DNA from: Sympetrum striolatum
Taxonomy: Eukaryota; Arthropoda; Insecta; Odonata; Libellulidae
DNA length: 64,000 nucleotides
Assembly: GCA_947579665.1 (NCBI GenBank)
Contig: OX388351.1
Location: 55,684,939-55,748,938 of the forward strand
Direction: 5' to 3'
The notes under the pieces were generated by a model. The model did not search any database. It worked only from the letters and a program-made list of their open reading frames with translations, and was not told the origin of the DNA. The position numbers and the translations under genes are program-made. Shown piece after piece: positions 47,931 through 60,100 of this stretch (position 1 is its first letter; every line of letters starts with the position of its first letter).

Positions 47931-48589
47931 CTTACTTCGTTTTTAGTAGTGTGTGTTTTGGAAAATAATGTAAAGATAGCATATCAAGAGTAAAAAGGTA
48001 TTTTCACATCATCTCCTATTTATTCTGTATTTATGAATTCATTTTGGAATTGATAGAGATATGAAATAATACTTTCAGTCTTAATTTTCTTCATTGTAAG
48101 GCAGCAGTTTCTCTCTTTATTCTGGTAGAGAATATTGGAAAATATAGCTTTAAATGATTTTAACATAAATTTTTCATCAATTAAATTATTACAACATGAA
48201 ATCCATGCTGATCAGCCAAGTTACTGAATTACTCTAAAAAGAAATAAATTTGGCTATAAATGTGCGAGTTCCTCAAATACCTCAAATATATGATATCAAG
48301 AGCATATATCTCGCATGCGTTGGAGAAAATGGGTCGAAAACCAGTCAAAACAGAGGGAAACATAAAAAAACGCTCTTCGTTGACGTATTTCTTATAGGAT
48401 TATTAAACACTCTAAAATACCCGATAAGTATATCGAAAGATCCGTAATCTTTCCTTGATTTTCCTCTCTTCACTCATAACCGCTCCCTCGCATCGTATTT
48501 AATCTGTTGTTTGGTACCTAGATGTCTCCCTTGACGGATTTCCTCGTTCCCAAGAATATTCAGAATTGAGTTCTCGTGTAAGTTGGGAG

Positions 48590-48720
48590 CAAGTTAAGGA
48601 GGGGGAAATGGAGCTTGAAAGGATGGGTTGTGTAAAGAAAAAATAAATAGAAAAAGAAGATTGGAATTAGAAAAGATGAGGGATATGGAGTCGGGACTAA
48701 ATAATAACGGAATGTCCGAA
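48590..48720 (+). other. Purine-rich strand-skewed block
   Basis: Plus-strand A/G bias (GGAGGGGGAAATGGAGCTTG). No coding assignment. Confidence 0.45.
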
Positions 48721-49019
48721 AACTAGACTGTTTATATTATGGATCTTTTAAAATATTCTATCATTTCAGATAAACTGTCTTCTCTCGAAAAGTTAGTATT
48801 CTCTCTATCGAGAGATAGCATCGCAGAGTTATGATTTAACATAGTGTTTATCTTCAATTTAAAATTTAATTCTGTTTTTATAAATTATTTTTTGAGAAGT
48901 AAATTATAATCTTCACTATATGATTGAATAAACACTCTGAAATAAGCTCTTACAATACTTTAGGGCACAATTTATTTCTCATCCTTCAGAGACGTGTTAG
49001 AGTGCATTGATTTTATTTT

Positions 49020-49375
49020 CTGTTGTTACTGAAACATGGCGACCTGATTTCTTTCAGAAGCATCAGCCCTTGCACGGACCTCGACTGACACTATCCTTTG
49101 AGCCAGCCTCAGTTACCATCACATCTCTTGCGATCTAACTTTTTAAGATATTTGATGCTAAGGGAAGCATTTCTCAGTAAGGTTGATGGTAGCTCTTTGG
49201 AGAAGGGAACCGCGTTGCACGTCAGGTACGTAAAATGTTGACGGAATCACCTTTAGAGAGTCACCACATGAAAGCGAAGGATAGTATCTGGTTGTGACGT
49301 CATCGAAAGGATGCAGGTGAGGCGAGAGTTCTCCTTCGGGAGGAAGCCAAACTGTGCACGGTATTTTCTGCCCTT
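49020..49375 (+). promoter_or_regulatory. GC-richer block with CRE, Inr and splice-donor matches
   Basis: Contains a full palindromic CRE, TGACGTCA (49295-49302), an arthropod initiator match TCAGTT (49109-49114), and two strong donors: TCAG|GTACGT near 49225 and GCAG|GTGAGG near 49318. A short frame MVALWRREPRCTSG abuts the first donor. This combination could be a TATA-less promoter with a first exon. No downstream exon was found, so it remains speculative. Confidence 0.25.
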
Positions 49376-50830
49376 CTTGTTCAGCAAAGAACTTACATTA
49401 GCATAAATATTTTCTTTAAGTTGCAGAGTTAATTTTTACTCATTTCTCTCTACATTTAAGCAAGACACTATTTTTTCGCCAACCAAATTAGGGAAACCTT
49501 ATTTAATCTGGATTTAATTAATTTAATTTTAAGAAACTATGTTCCATAACTTTATTCTAAGAATACTTGTAGAAGAGGGAGCAATTGGAAATGAAATGGT
49601 AATAAATTACAATAACATTCTGAAGTGAATTCTGGAGGAAGGTTTGTAAGCAAATTTTTAAGAAAGCGTTGATGGTTTCGGCCTTTACTTGTTGGAAGAT
49701 TATCATAATTATGAAAGATTGAAAGATCTGATATTGTAATTTATACAAAACCACAGAATACTATATTAGTACTAATATAAAAATACTATTATTTTGTGGT
49801 TGTGTATAAATTAAAACATATTTATGTGTATTAATTAAATACATTATTCTTTTTAAATTAGTAAGAAATAAAATATGTTGGCCATGGGTAATTTTATTCA
49901 GATGACCATAGTTTTTTGTCGGGTTGAATATAATTAGGTTTAAGTTGGAACAAAATACTATTGCATACGATTGGAAAATGATATATTCAACTAAATTTAC
50001 ATCGTCGTCATTTTTTCTAGAGGTATAGCCATGTCATTGCAGCCACACTCTCTCCATTGCTGTTTTTTTATTAGTGTATCCCATAGTAGTAGTAACATGT
50101 CATCAAGAAACTTTTTTCTTCGCCTTCCTCTTCCTTTCCTTCCTAGTAATTTTCGTCCATTCTATTATCTAAGAAGTAGTTATGACATAGAACTTGTCAA
50201 GCGAATTTAAATCTCCTTTTCTCGATGTCTTTCATTTTGTTCTTCTCCTCTTACATTTCGCCCGCAACTTCTATGTTGTTTTTTGTCTATGCATATGTAT
50301 AACTTCCAATCGAGACATTTTCATCTTTCCCAATGTTGAAGTTACACATCCTTACAGTAATGTATAGTTTCCTGCAAAAATCTTTAAATTCCGTGGTCTA
50401 TATTAGGCTAAAGATTAAAGTTTTTTGCACATAGCTGTACTGCAAATAAACGTTTTTGTCAACGGATTTTCTAATTTCCAATTCCATATTTTTTTGCCAA
50501 AGAGTTCTTTTTACTTTCACAAGCCTTCATCACCAAAGCAGTCTTCTTCACTGCGGAGGTACATTTGTTATCAATTTTAATCCTTCCCCAAGGGCAGCAG
50601 AATTATTCCGCTTGGTCTATGCTTGATTTCCCAATCATTAAATTTATAGGGAATAACAGTCATGTATCTAGAAACTACTATAGCTTTGGTTTTCTTCACA
50701 TTTATTTTCAATTACTAAAAATTCCCCCTTTCGCAGATTGCCCTTCCTGGAATCAATCCTATTTCCTAACTCTCTCCTGCTCTTCCATCCTCATTCAACA
50801 TCAAATCTTGTGCCCTATGGTTGTTTCCTA
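49376..50830. other. AT-rich DNA with a pyrimidine-rich stretch
   Basis: 50090-50300 is C/T-rich on the plus strand. Frames at 49557-49754 and 50565-50831 are unassigned. Confidence 0.4.
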
Positions 50831-50960
50831 GCGACGTAGGTGGGCTGTAGGTGGAGTCGTAAACCTTTCCTAGGTGCCCCTTGGGGCCCCTGGGAGGCAT
50901 TTAGGGAGGGCCCTCAACCGAAGCCCAAACTTTTCACCTCCGGGGATAGATACGCAAGGG
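50831..50960. other. Isolated GC-rich block
   Basis: CTTTCCTAGGTGCCCCTTGGGGCCCCTGGGAGGC is unusually GC-rich for this window. CCTTGGGGCCCC is close to CTTTGGGGCCCC in the 14.4-kb block, so both may derive from one repeat. No frame is convincing. Confidence 0.3.
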
Positions 50961-52076
50961 AAGGTATGTCTCTAAGACATGTAGTTGTCTACATAAGCTT
51001 CCGAAAGCTTTCTCTGAAAACGAATGGAGTACCGTGTGATTAATTCAGATATTTTGGATCCGTAGTTTAGAATTGGAATGCGATTGATAATTTTTTTTAT
51101 TTTAAGGATAGAGGTCTGAATTTTGACAAAATTTTTTTAACATTCTGAAATGGTTTAATTTTCCAAAGGACGTCTTTTTTAAGGAGAAAATAGTTTTAAC
51201 TCCTTAACCTAAAATTAAACTACATATCTCAATATTTCTTTAAATAAAAAATGTTTTGCCATACTGAACACGTTTATCTAATAATGAGGACTATTAATTA
51301 CCTTAATAGTTTATAACGCATTTTCGTTAACAATTACTAAGATAAACCGGAACGCGAGCTGTTCCTAAATCTATATGCGATCCAAGGACGTATTTTTAAG
51401 GTTTACATTTCAAATCAACCTTTTAATCTTTAATTTGAATTACGGTGGAATTCTCTTCGTCCCCTTATGAAAGTTTAGTACAAAATTGTGCCATTTTATC
51501 TATCGATAAGGAGAACAATAAATAATCTCAATAACTTTTAAAATATTTCCATGGCATATCACAAAGATAAACTGGAGAACATGCTACTTATAAATCTGAA
51601 ATGAAAATTATGAAAGATATTAACATAAAGATCCAAACGGTGTTTTAGTATTTTCACTTAAACTATATTTTTTAAATACATTTAAGCTAAGCGTACTCCA
51701 GAGTTTGCTCAGAGAAAACTTAAATTTAGATATTTTAATTTAACTTTTTGATGATATCGGGCCTACAATCATCTAGCTGTAAAGTAACTGACCAGTACAT
51801 TGGGTTATGTGCAAAATTTGAGACATTGGTAATCAGCGTCATTGGATCTCAATTGACGGACGTAATAAATATGATAAGCTATTATCCTCGACTTAAATCT
51901 GTCTCATCATTTTCCACAACAAAGTCAGGTTCTAGTTCACATTTAAAATACTCATAAAGCCAAGGATTTATAATTCAATTGAATTGCAACCGATTAATAT
52001 GCTGCATATGAAAAATGAACGTGAGCAAAACAAAGTTTGTTGTCAAGTTTTCAATCGCTTGGTCTCGTAATTCATC
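50961..52076. other. AT-rich DNA, nothing recognised
   Basis: No supported signal. Confidence 0.5.
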
Positions 52077-52545
52077 TTGAGTTCAGAAGCTCCTTATAAA
52101 GCCCTACCAAGAAGACGTATTTTCAGTAAGTTGCCTCAAATGCACATCTGTTCCTCTCTACGCCAAAATTCGATATTTCCCGGCCAATGCACGGTTTCGC
52201 GGGAAATGGATTTTTCTCAGCAGACTGATTCTCTTCTTCTTGAATTCCAACTCCTCTGTTTGTCTCTCTCATTTCTTCCCTCCTTTATTTCCTTTCCTTG
52301 GAATTTCTTCGTCTCCGACCGAGGATTTTCCCTGTTAGCTACGTGTTGAGGTCAGTCGACCTTCGTAGGGCAAACCATCGACTGGCTTTCCCATCCCAAT
52401 CTATTTCCCCTCTCTCCCCTTACTTCCATAGTCCTCCAATTTATACCCCTCCATCCCCCCACTGTGATGTCCTTAAATTAAGCCTTCCAAATCAGGAGTC
52501 CATACTTCAGAGGTTCTTATGCAAGCGCATTATTAGTCATATCTA
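52077..52545 (-). other. Pyrimidine-rich block
   Basis: C/T-rich on the plus strand. Overlapping Ser/Leu/Pro-rich frames of 82-90 codons have no recognised domain and follow from composition. Confidence 0.4.
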
Positions 52546-53450
52546 ATGTTCAGTTCGAAGTTCACAATCAACGGATTTGGCGGAACCGCTTCATGTGCGA
52601 TTTTTATGTTCCGTTCATTAATGTGCGAACTCCCGACGGGAATTTGTAAGGGAGTTTGTTAGAGGTACATATTACAACAAGATTAATGATCCTGTTTGAG
52701 TATATCGCATGGATATAATACTTGAAAACTTATTTTTTAATTTTGACAGATTTACTAGCTTCAGCATTTTTTAATCTACACATTTTACGACCAATAATGT
52801 AATAAATGGTTATCACCACTAAATATTAGAAAAATAATTATTACATAACTTTCATTTTAACTAAAAGATAATTATACTACATTTTTTTGATTGAAATTAC
52901 ATAAATAATTATTACTTATAAATAACAACTCAACTGTAAAACAGAGGAAGAATACGTCAGACTCTACAGTATATTTTGTAATAAGATCATAAAGTGATTA
53001 AAATAAATATATCATTACATGGTAATATATTCGTAATGGAATAACTTTATAAATTATACAATATAACAACAAAGTGATGTTGAAGACTAAGTAAAAGCTC
53101 CTCGTGCATGCGTGGTTTCAGTTATAATAATTAGATGTCACCTTTCATTAGCTTGGAAGCCCAGTCTATATTTTATCAAACCACAGAGAAGAGTATCATT
53201 TGTTGCAGTAATTCTTTTAATCACTTTGCCTCATCTGAATATGATTGCAATTCGTATTCCTTTTTCCGTGGAGTCACGTGTCCGCTTGGGGGCTTAAATC
53301 GGATTTGCTTTGTGCAATTCCTCCCGAAATGAATTCAATAGATGCGATGATATGTCTGATCGATGAGAAGAATACCCCTTTCATCTTAAAGGTAGAAGAC
53401 TATTTAGTACCGTGAAGAAATAGAATAGGAAACAAAATAAGACCCCCATT
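52546..53450. other. AT-rich DNA, nothing recognised
   Basis: Very AT-rich centre (52700-53060). Short frames at 53112-53332 are unsupported. Confidence 0.5.
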
Positions 53451-53456
53451 GGCTAC

Positions 53457-53515
53457 TTTGGCGCCATGGAAAGAAAGAGTCCCGTGATTCCATAGTCATT
53501 AGCACGGGGGCGCCA
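53457..53515. promoter_or_regulatory. Paired GGCGCCAT sites (E2F-like)
   Basis: TTTGGCGCC (53457-53465) matches the E2F consensus TTTSGCGCC. A second GGCGCCAT lies about 50 nt downstream within CACGGGGGCGCCATTT. CpG-containing sites this close are rare in this AT-rich window. Regulatory function is inferred from motif only. Confidence 0.2.
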
Positions 53516-54359
53516 TTTATTCCTCCGAGAAGCACAGAATACTAAAGCTCTTCTTAATTAACGTTTCCTTCTCCATTATCAACTCGTTTAGTATAATAAT
53601 CAGCGTTTTGTTTAAATATATGTGTATTTATTCATCAAAAGTTAGAAACATCTTTATACAATATACGGTAATTTGGCATTTATTTACGTTTTCAACTTTA
53701 TTTCTTTTCATGCTGAAATATTTAAGTTTTCATCAAAATTGATACAGTACTATATTGTCTTAGACCACATAATTGACGCTAGTGTCACGTACTACTTTAA
53801 ATAACACCATTTCTGTTTCAACGATCTTGTCCACTCCCACGCTTCCATCAAAATCCTTTTCCCCTTTTTCTTCCATCCAACTTTGACCACAATCTCTGAG
53901 GACGAACGAGGGTCATCCGTCCACTGTTTCCATATGAGCTGATATGAGAAGATTGAGGAGATTGTCGAGGTTTCGCCGATGCACAAACACACTCTCCCCC
54001 TCTCTCTTCAATATATACCTCATATTTGAGAATATGCACCCTTTGTGAACAGTTGTTCATGCACGGAAATTTTTGGTGGCACTTATGTTTTTTTTTTTTT
54101 AAGTAGCATTTTCCTCAACTGATTTTGTATCATAATTATATATAATATAGTAATATGATTATAGTATAATTGGAGATCTTTTCTATTGAGAATTACCACA
54201 TTTTATAGACCAAAATATAATAATCCCTCATTTCAAAGAATATATTATTATTCTTACGCTATCCAGTATCTAGTACATTACGTCTAATCGAAAAGAGTTA
54301 GCAGGCGAAATAATATATTTAGATATCAGATCAATTTATTATTTAAAAAAATAAGTTTA
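53516..54359. other. AT-rich DNA, nothing recognised
   Basis: Contains a T12-13 run near 54090 and a C/T-rich patch at 53820-54010 with unassigned minus frames. Confidence 0.45.
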
Positions 54360-54397
54360 AAGAAATTACATTATCAGATGATGTAACCGATATAATG

Positions 54398-54600
54398 CGA
54401 CCCTCCTGTTATATGGGTCGTTCTGATACTACCAGAAAGATTAGGGAAATAGATGCTAGAACGAATCGTTTCAAGATTTCATTCTTTCCGCGAAAAATAC
54501 GCGAAAGCAATCGATTATGAGAATAGAGTTGATATGCCTGCACCCCCTGCCATACGCCGTAAGGTGGCTTGCAGGGTTCTTACATAGACATTGACATACA
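54398..54600 (+). mobile_element. L2-like LINE 3' fragment (RT C-terminus plus 3' hairpin)
   Basis: An open frame from 54398 to TGA at 54518-54520 ends in ARTNRFKISFFPRKIRESN. This is very close to the RTNRFKNSFFPRTIREWN-type motif at the C-terminus of L2/CR1-clade LINE reverse transcriptases, with the usual Trp replaced by Ser. The 3' UTR follows at once with CCCTGC...GCAGGG hairpin arms (54545-54550 and 54571-54576) around CATACGCCGTAAGGTGGCTT. The catalytic core is missing, so this is a 5'-truncated dead copy. Its 3' hairpin matches that near 6.77 kb and shares TAAGGTGGCTTGC with the neighbouring LINE at 55.2 kb. Confidence 0.7.
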
Positions 54601-55150
54601 GTATGATAAAAAACTTTTCCTTTTTTTAGATAATACTTTGCGATGCACTGTGTTCCACGCAGATAACTGTAGGTAAAGTATCAAATATACAGGAAAAATT
54701 GACGTAATGACGGAAGGTTTCAACCGTTAATATGAAGACAGCGAGAAAACAGAGATGATGTAGATGGAGTAGGTACGAGTTAAGCTAAGATGGGGTATCA
54801 TAATTCAGGTGTTTACCCCTTCCATTAGGAGAAGAGAAAGAAGAGTGGAAGACTGTCATCATACACATCCATGGACAGAGTAGAGGAAGTTGGCTCAAGT
54901 CTATCTGCGACCCACAGAGAGAGTGTAAGAGCAATATATTGAGCATAGTATAGAGTTTGGGCAAATTCAAATGGCCCATAAAAAAAGTATCGAAAACAGT
55001 TGAAGATGGGAAAAATAAATAAAAGAACAACGTGTAAGAGAATGCGTTAAGAAGGTGTATCTCTGCGATTATGTTTACAAGTATCCGGAAGTCGATTGGT
55101 CTATCGAATCGAGAGCAAGCAGATATTTTGGCAGGAATCCATCTAGGGTA
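54601..55150. other. No confirmed feature
   Basis: Purine-rich on the plus strand from about 54720 to 55030. An 81-codon minus frame (54785-55030) is unassigned. Confidence 0.4.
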
Positions 55151-55175
55151 TAAATAAATAAATAAATAAATAAAT
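55151..55175. repeat. (TAAA)n tail of LINE
   Basis: About six tandem TAAA units on the plus strand, the 3' tail of the minus-strand LINE. Confidence 0.9.
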
Positions 55176-55704
55176 TTTTATTTTACCCTGTAGCAAGCCA
55201 CCTAAGGTCAACAGTAAACAACAGTGCAAAGCAAATCGTAGCAGTCGAAATCAGTGAAATACTACAATAATCAACATTTTAGATTAGACAAATAAGAAAA
55301 AGCAATACAAAAATCATAGTAGTTGAAAACAAAGAAATAACAAAATATTCAACACTTTAGATTGAACCAATAATCAAATAACAAAATTTGAAACCTACTT
55401 ATAGTTCTAGCATAATGGATTACGATTGGCAAAGAATTCCAGAAATTTATGGCAGATATTGTAAAAGATTTATGGAAGGTGGTAGATCTATGTGATGGAA
55501 TGTAAAAAGTACGGGAATGTTTCCTCAAACCAGGACGAGATAGGTGAGAAGGAGGGAAAGTGAAATCATTAAGCAAATACAGTGGCCTATTATTATTCAT
55601 AATGGTAAACAAGAGAAGTCCAATAGGGTAATCAATAGCAGAATTATTTCATATATTTGGACCCAACGCTCGTGAAAACATAAGCCAATATCGGATTTAC
55701 TTTA
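55151..55704 (-). mobile_element. 5'-truncated CR1/L2-like LINE, minus strand, (TTTA)n tail
   Basis: Read on the minus strand, the copy ends in six TTTA units (55151-55175). Just inside is GGTGGCTTGCTACAGGGT, shared with the LINE at 54.5 kb. The frame 55349-55612 contains RTFYIPSHRSTTFHKSFTIS followed by AINFWNSLP, the WNSLP motif of CR1/L2/jockey-type reverse transcriptase C-termini, and closes with FQILLFDYW before its stop. Coding similarity extends in the same phase upstream to about 55640, where an in-frame TGA and an apparent frameshift show decay. The copy abuts the TTAA of the next MITE, so its 5' part is missing or displaced. Confidence 0.75.
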
Positions 55705-56347
55705 TTAACCATTAAAGTACCTAGAGAGGGCTAAAAAATGTCCACCACTTTTCTTTTTCAATATTTTAAGAACTTAATCGTGTTATACAGTCTTAGAACT
55801 TCATTACATTGTCAAATATAGGTTGTTAAATATATATAACTATATGTTGATGCATTTTGTTTCTTTTTTTAAGCTATGTAATGAGAGCGGAAATAGGCGG
55901 TGGACACAAAATGACACTCCCTTGGTCCAACCTGCGACATATTTTTGAACCAAATGGAATCATATATTTTGACATATAATTTTTAATTAATTTTAATAAT
56001 TTAATTTAATTTTTTTTATTATACCTCATTGGTGATTTATAAGCAGAACCAACGGTGTTTTACAAACTTAATTTCCAAATCAGAGCTTTAAAGGTGGTTC
56101 CATTGAGAAGAAGCTTTATCATATCTTCGTCTTTGGTGAGTTCTTTTTAATAAAAATTTCATTATTTTTATCGCAGTAGTACAATTTTTAGCAACAAAAA
56201 TCATTGTAAGAAGTTTTTAAAAATGCAAGAAGGCAATTGCTGAAAATATATTATGAATCATTTTTTTTAACGAAAAAAAAACGAGTGGACAATGTTTACC
56301 CTCTCTTGGTCCACGGAGTAACTAAAATAAAAAACTTTAAGGGTTAA
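55705..56347. mobile_element. piggyBac-like MITE (635 bp) with TTAA TSD
   Basis: TTAA at 55705-55708 and 56344-56347 flank ends CCATTAAAGT (left) and its near complement ACTTTAAGGG (right). Further in, AGAGAGGGCTAAAAAATGTCCAC on the left is mirrored by GTGGACAATGTTTACCCTCT on the right, so the subterminal repeats are also inverted. TTGGTCCA occurs internally (about 55922) and near the right end. The element is AT-rich with no transposase frame. It shares TTAA targeting but not TIR sequence with the 3.2-kb and 6.0-kb elements, so at least three families are present. Confidence 0.8.
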
Positions 56348-57170
56348 AGTTAGTACACGATCCAGCCGTGGAGAAAACATCTCATTGTAAACTCGCAACA
56401 TCATAGGACAAATTCAATTAGGTTGCAATTCATCGCTTAGAGATGCATTCTGAATGGCCAACCAAAAACATTAAAGCTTCATAATATTGATAGGATTTAT
56501 AACTTTTAAAACCCAGTGGGGTTTTATAACCGTATTGTTAGAACAAAGTCAGCATTTTTGCTCCAATTACGGGCGGATATTAAAATCTACTGGCTTTCAC
56601 TCACCCTTAGACTGGTTTTTTTTTAAATTTGGAATGCAACGCCCATCTTCTGGTGAGTGATGGCATAAAATGGAACAAATGATTCACTATCAAGTGAAGT
56701 TCTCTTTCCGTGCCCGTCGTGTTCATAAGTGACAAGTGAGGTAATTGCTTCGTTCGCCCATCGGTCATAGCAGCTACCCGCTCTCGATATAATTGATGTG
56801 CCAGAAAATCGCATAATTGGCTGTTTTTATCGACGAGAGATATTCTTTGGGAATAAAATCCACTCATTTGTCCACATTTCACCGATTTTCAATTTGTGGC
56901 GTGCCTCCGTGGCGTTATCTTTTCCCTTACTCGCCACGGTGAGTGATTAATAAAAATGGCGGGAAAGGTGGCGATTTCGTGAAAGCATTTGAGCATAATC
57001 ATGAAATAGGGAAATGCTGTGAAAGTTGTCACTGTGTGGAATGCAAACATCATCAACCATATTCTCCCTGCCATACGTCAATGAATGTGATATATTCCAT
57101 CGAAGTAGCAGGGATTGTAAAAATGAGAGGACCTGAAGATATTTAACTCCAGTTTTTTTTTATAAAAAGT
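56348..57170. other. GC-richer patch with opposing frames, unassigned
   Basis: 56607-56882 (minus, 91 codons) and 56943-57146 (plus, 67 codons, with CCESCHCVECKHHQPYSPCH) show no recognised domain. The cysteine cluster in the second is notable but short. Could be an old coding or regulatory region. Confidence 0.2.
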
Positions 57171-60100
57171 GCAAGATAGTGGGAGTTTTTAGCGCAGAAA
57201 AAGGAAATGGACAGCTTCATCCAATAGGAAATCATGCTATTACCTTATTCTCAATTTTCTCCATCTTCAGCCAGGGTATATCTAATAATTGTTTCTTCTA
57301 AAATATACTCTATTTATTTGTAAAGATTTATCAAAATTGTATTACGATCGCTGTAAAATAATTATTTCAACTTTATATTTTATGTGATTAGTTAATTTTC
57401 TGTTTATTGTGTTTTATGCTATTTCTATTTTGTAAACAATGATTAACTTAAGTACTCTTTGTAGTACATAAATTAATGGAACATAACTTATATTTCATCA
57501 ATGGTGTAAGTGTTGAATTGAAGTCATACTGTGATCTATACCAATACATGACACAACGAAATTAAATCATAGCCTCAAAGATGCGTATCCTTTTGGAATA
57601 TTTATTTATTATAGTATTTATGGAATATATCGTCCCATAATTTACCATTCGTTATTTAAATTGCACTCAAAACAATTGCACTACCATAAATCCCTAACAT
57701 TTTGTGGCCTTCAGGTCCAAGTTAACGATTACTCGTTTTGCATCATGCTAAATCAACAGAAGGAAAAGTAAATTACACTTACCCACGTAATCATCGAATG
57801 AAATCCACTCCCAATCCACTTGCTTGTTCCCCTATTTCCTTAAGACCTCCGTCCCCTTATTTTCTCTAATTTCCTATCTTTTTCGCGTCTATTTCCAGCC
57901 ATTTGGGATTTCGCGGTCGACCCGAGGTTTATAAGGACTTATACTCAACCATAAACACGTATCTCCTCTAAATCATTTGATTTGAATCCTCTCTTCCCCT
58001 CTGCACATTCTGCACAGCAGATTCAAAATTTAACGTTACACTTATTCTTTAAAATATCTATTTATGAATAAATGACAAATACAAAATCTATATATCAAAC
58101 CCTGATCTGCTTTTTCTATCAATAAGAAATACAATGTAATATTTATCAGTCTTAAGCAATAAATTTATTTCGACTCGAACTGGTAAATAGTCAAATCTTA
58201 TGAATACATATTTGTTTGTGAAAATTATACCACCATTCCCTTAATTATTTAGTATCACTATTTAATCATTAGCTACTTATAATACATTAAACTTGTGAAT
58301 ATGACCTTCATTAAAGGTAATACCTTAGGAGCAAACATATAACATCCATCTAATTGATGAGGAGATGAATTTACTAAAGCTTTGGTAGTACTAAAAATTT
58401 AAAAAATGCAAAATTCTCAAAAACTGTACGTGGTGGAAAATTTTCACGGAAATGGCTGAATTTGCAGGAAAAATACAATAAAGAACAAATAGCTACGTCA
58501 TTGTTACTGAAATATAAATTTAATGCTGTCCATTCTTTGAGACCATCAGTTTGGGTGAACGGCCAGAAAATTCATTCTCAATGAAGATAATTACTCTTCA
58601 ATATGACGAGCAAAACGGAATTCAATTGGGTCATTCATCTTAAAAATTGATTAAGTTCAGAATATAACCTCCCTCAGTTACATTTCAAGTGAATTAGGTC
58701 CATTTTTAACTGCGCCCAATTCATTAGAGCTCAAATTCCACCGGCGGGATTATAAGATTCCTTTGTGAGGCAATTCAAAGACTCGATTCCGGACTTCACT
58801 CAGCCTTTCTCATTTTATCTTTGTCAATCCCCCAAAACTCTCCCAGTCCATACTCCTCCACATGTCCCTTACTTGTTATTAGCCAGGCTATCACTCAAAG
58901 TATCACATTCTATATTTGCCTCCAAGTGGAATGCTACTAAAACCTTGATAAATAAATTTCTTTTACGTCTCATGGTCTCGGATAGAGGCTTCTTTTTCAA
59001 AGTTCACTTATTTTCCTATTGGTGTTCGTAAGTTAGAATTTTCTTCATCACTATCAATGATATGCGTGATCTTTAAAGATCTCTGTATGAAAAATTAACA
59101 TAATATTCCAGTGAGCATTGTAACAACTACCGATCTATTTTCTGTACGATAATCGTAACATCAAAATCAATCAAAATATCCCATAATATCTGAAAAGTGG
59201 CATAATATATTTTTCTAATTGATTTGGTTCTTCTTGAACCTTTTTCTTTCAACACCATTCCTATCATGAAGAGTTCCTCTTCTGACTAACAGATGGTGCA
59301 TCAAAGCAATTTGAGGGTAATTAATTCCGTTTATAGCACCTTCATATACATGATATTCCTCCATTCAAGTCTGAATGTTGCAATAGAGACTTAAATTTCG
59401 ATTCTGATTTGTATATTTTACTACAACCATGAGTTTTAGAATTTCTTCCCTCTTCTTGAATTATGTAACAGTTACCAACGAAACTGTATTGCGTTTTTGT
59501 GACTTATAACTGTATCATTTGTTGGTAGGTTTGAGAACGGGTCACTCGATCCTAAACTTGGCACATATTGACTTATACAAGATAAATACTACAACAATCA
59601 ATATTATAAGAAGCACATTGCATTACATTTTACCCGCAATTCTACCTTGAATCATTCCTTGCATCATTAACTTCTGTTTTTATGCATTGTCCATAGTAAA
59701 AGCCCAAATTTCCTCTTTTATACCTATCATTAGATGTCATTGCGTCATGATATCTAAGCTATGTCGAGTACAGTCACTCGATAACAGAAAATGCTATCAA
59801 AATATACCAACCAACACGACCAGAGTAAAGTTGTGATGTAAAACTACTAAAATTGCCTTAGAGAAGAAAACCAACGGTGCAGGAAAACGGTATACCGATT
59901 GAACGACTACTACCAATAGAGAAATTTGAAACAATTCACAGATTTGCTTCTTCCGATATGATCAGCTATTTTCCTCCTACTAAACAAATCATCAGACACA
60001 AGCAGGTTATCTATGGCCAGAAGTGGACGGGGGCTTATAATCATTATTATAAATTAAAATAATAATCAAAATATTTCCATAGCCAAATCGAAGCTTTATA

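Noticed and set aside
52077..52546. Overlapping 82-90-codon Ser/Leu/Pro-rich plus frames
   Set aside because: Explained by the pyrimidine-rich composition; no domain and two phases equally open.
55490..55515. TGGAATGTAAAAAGTACGG resembling the miR-1 mature sequence
   Set aside because: It lies inside the minus-strand LINE coding remnant (part of the IPSHRST codons), has mismatches outside the seed, and no pre-miRNA hairpin surrounds it.
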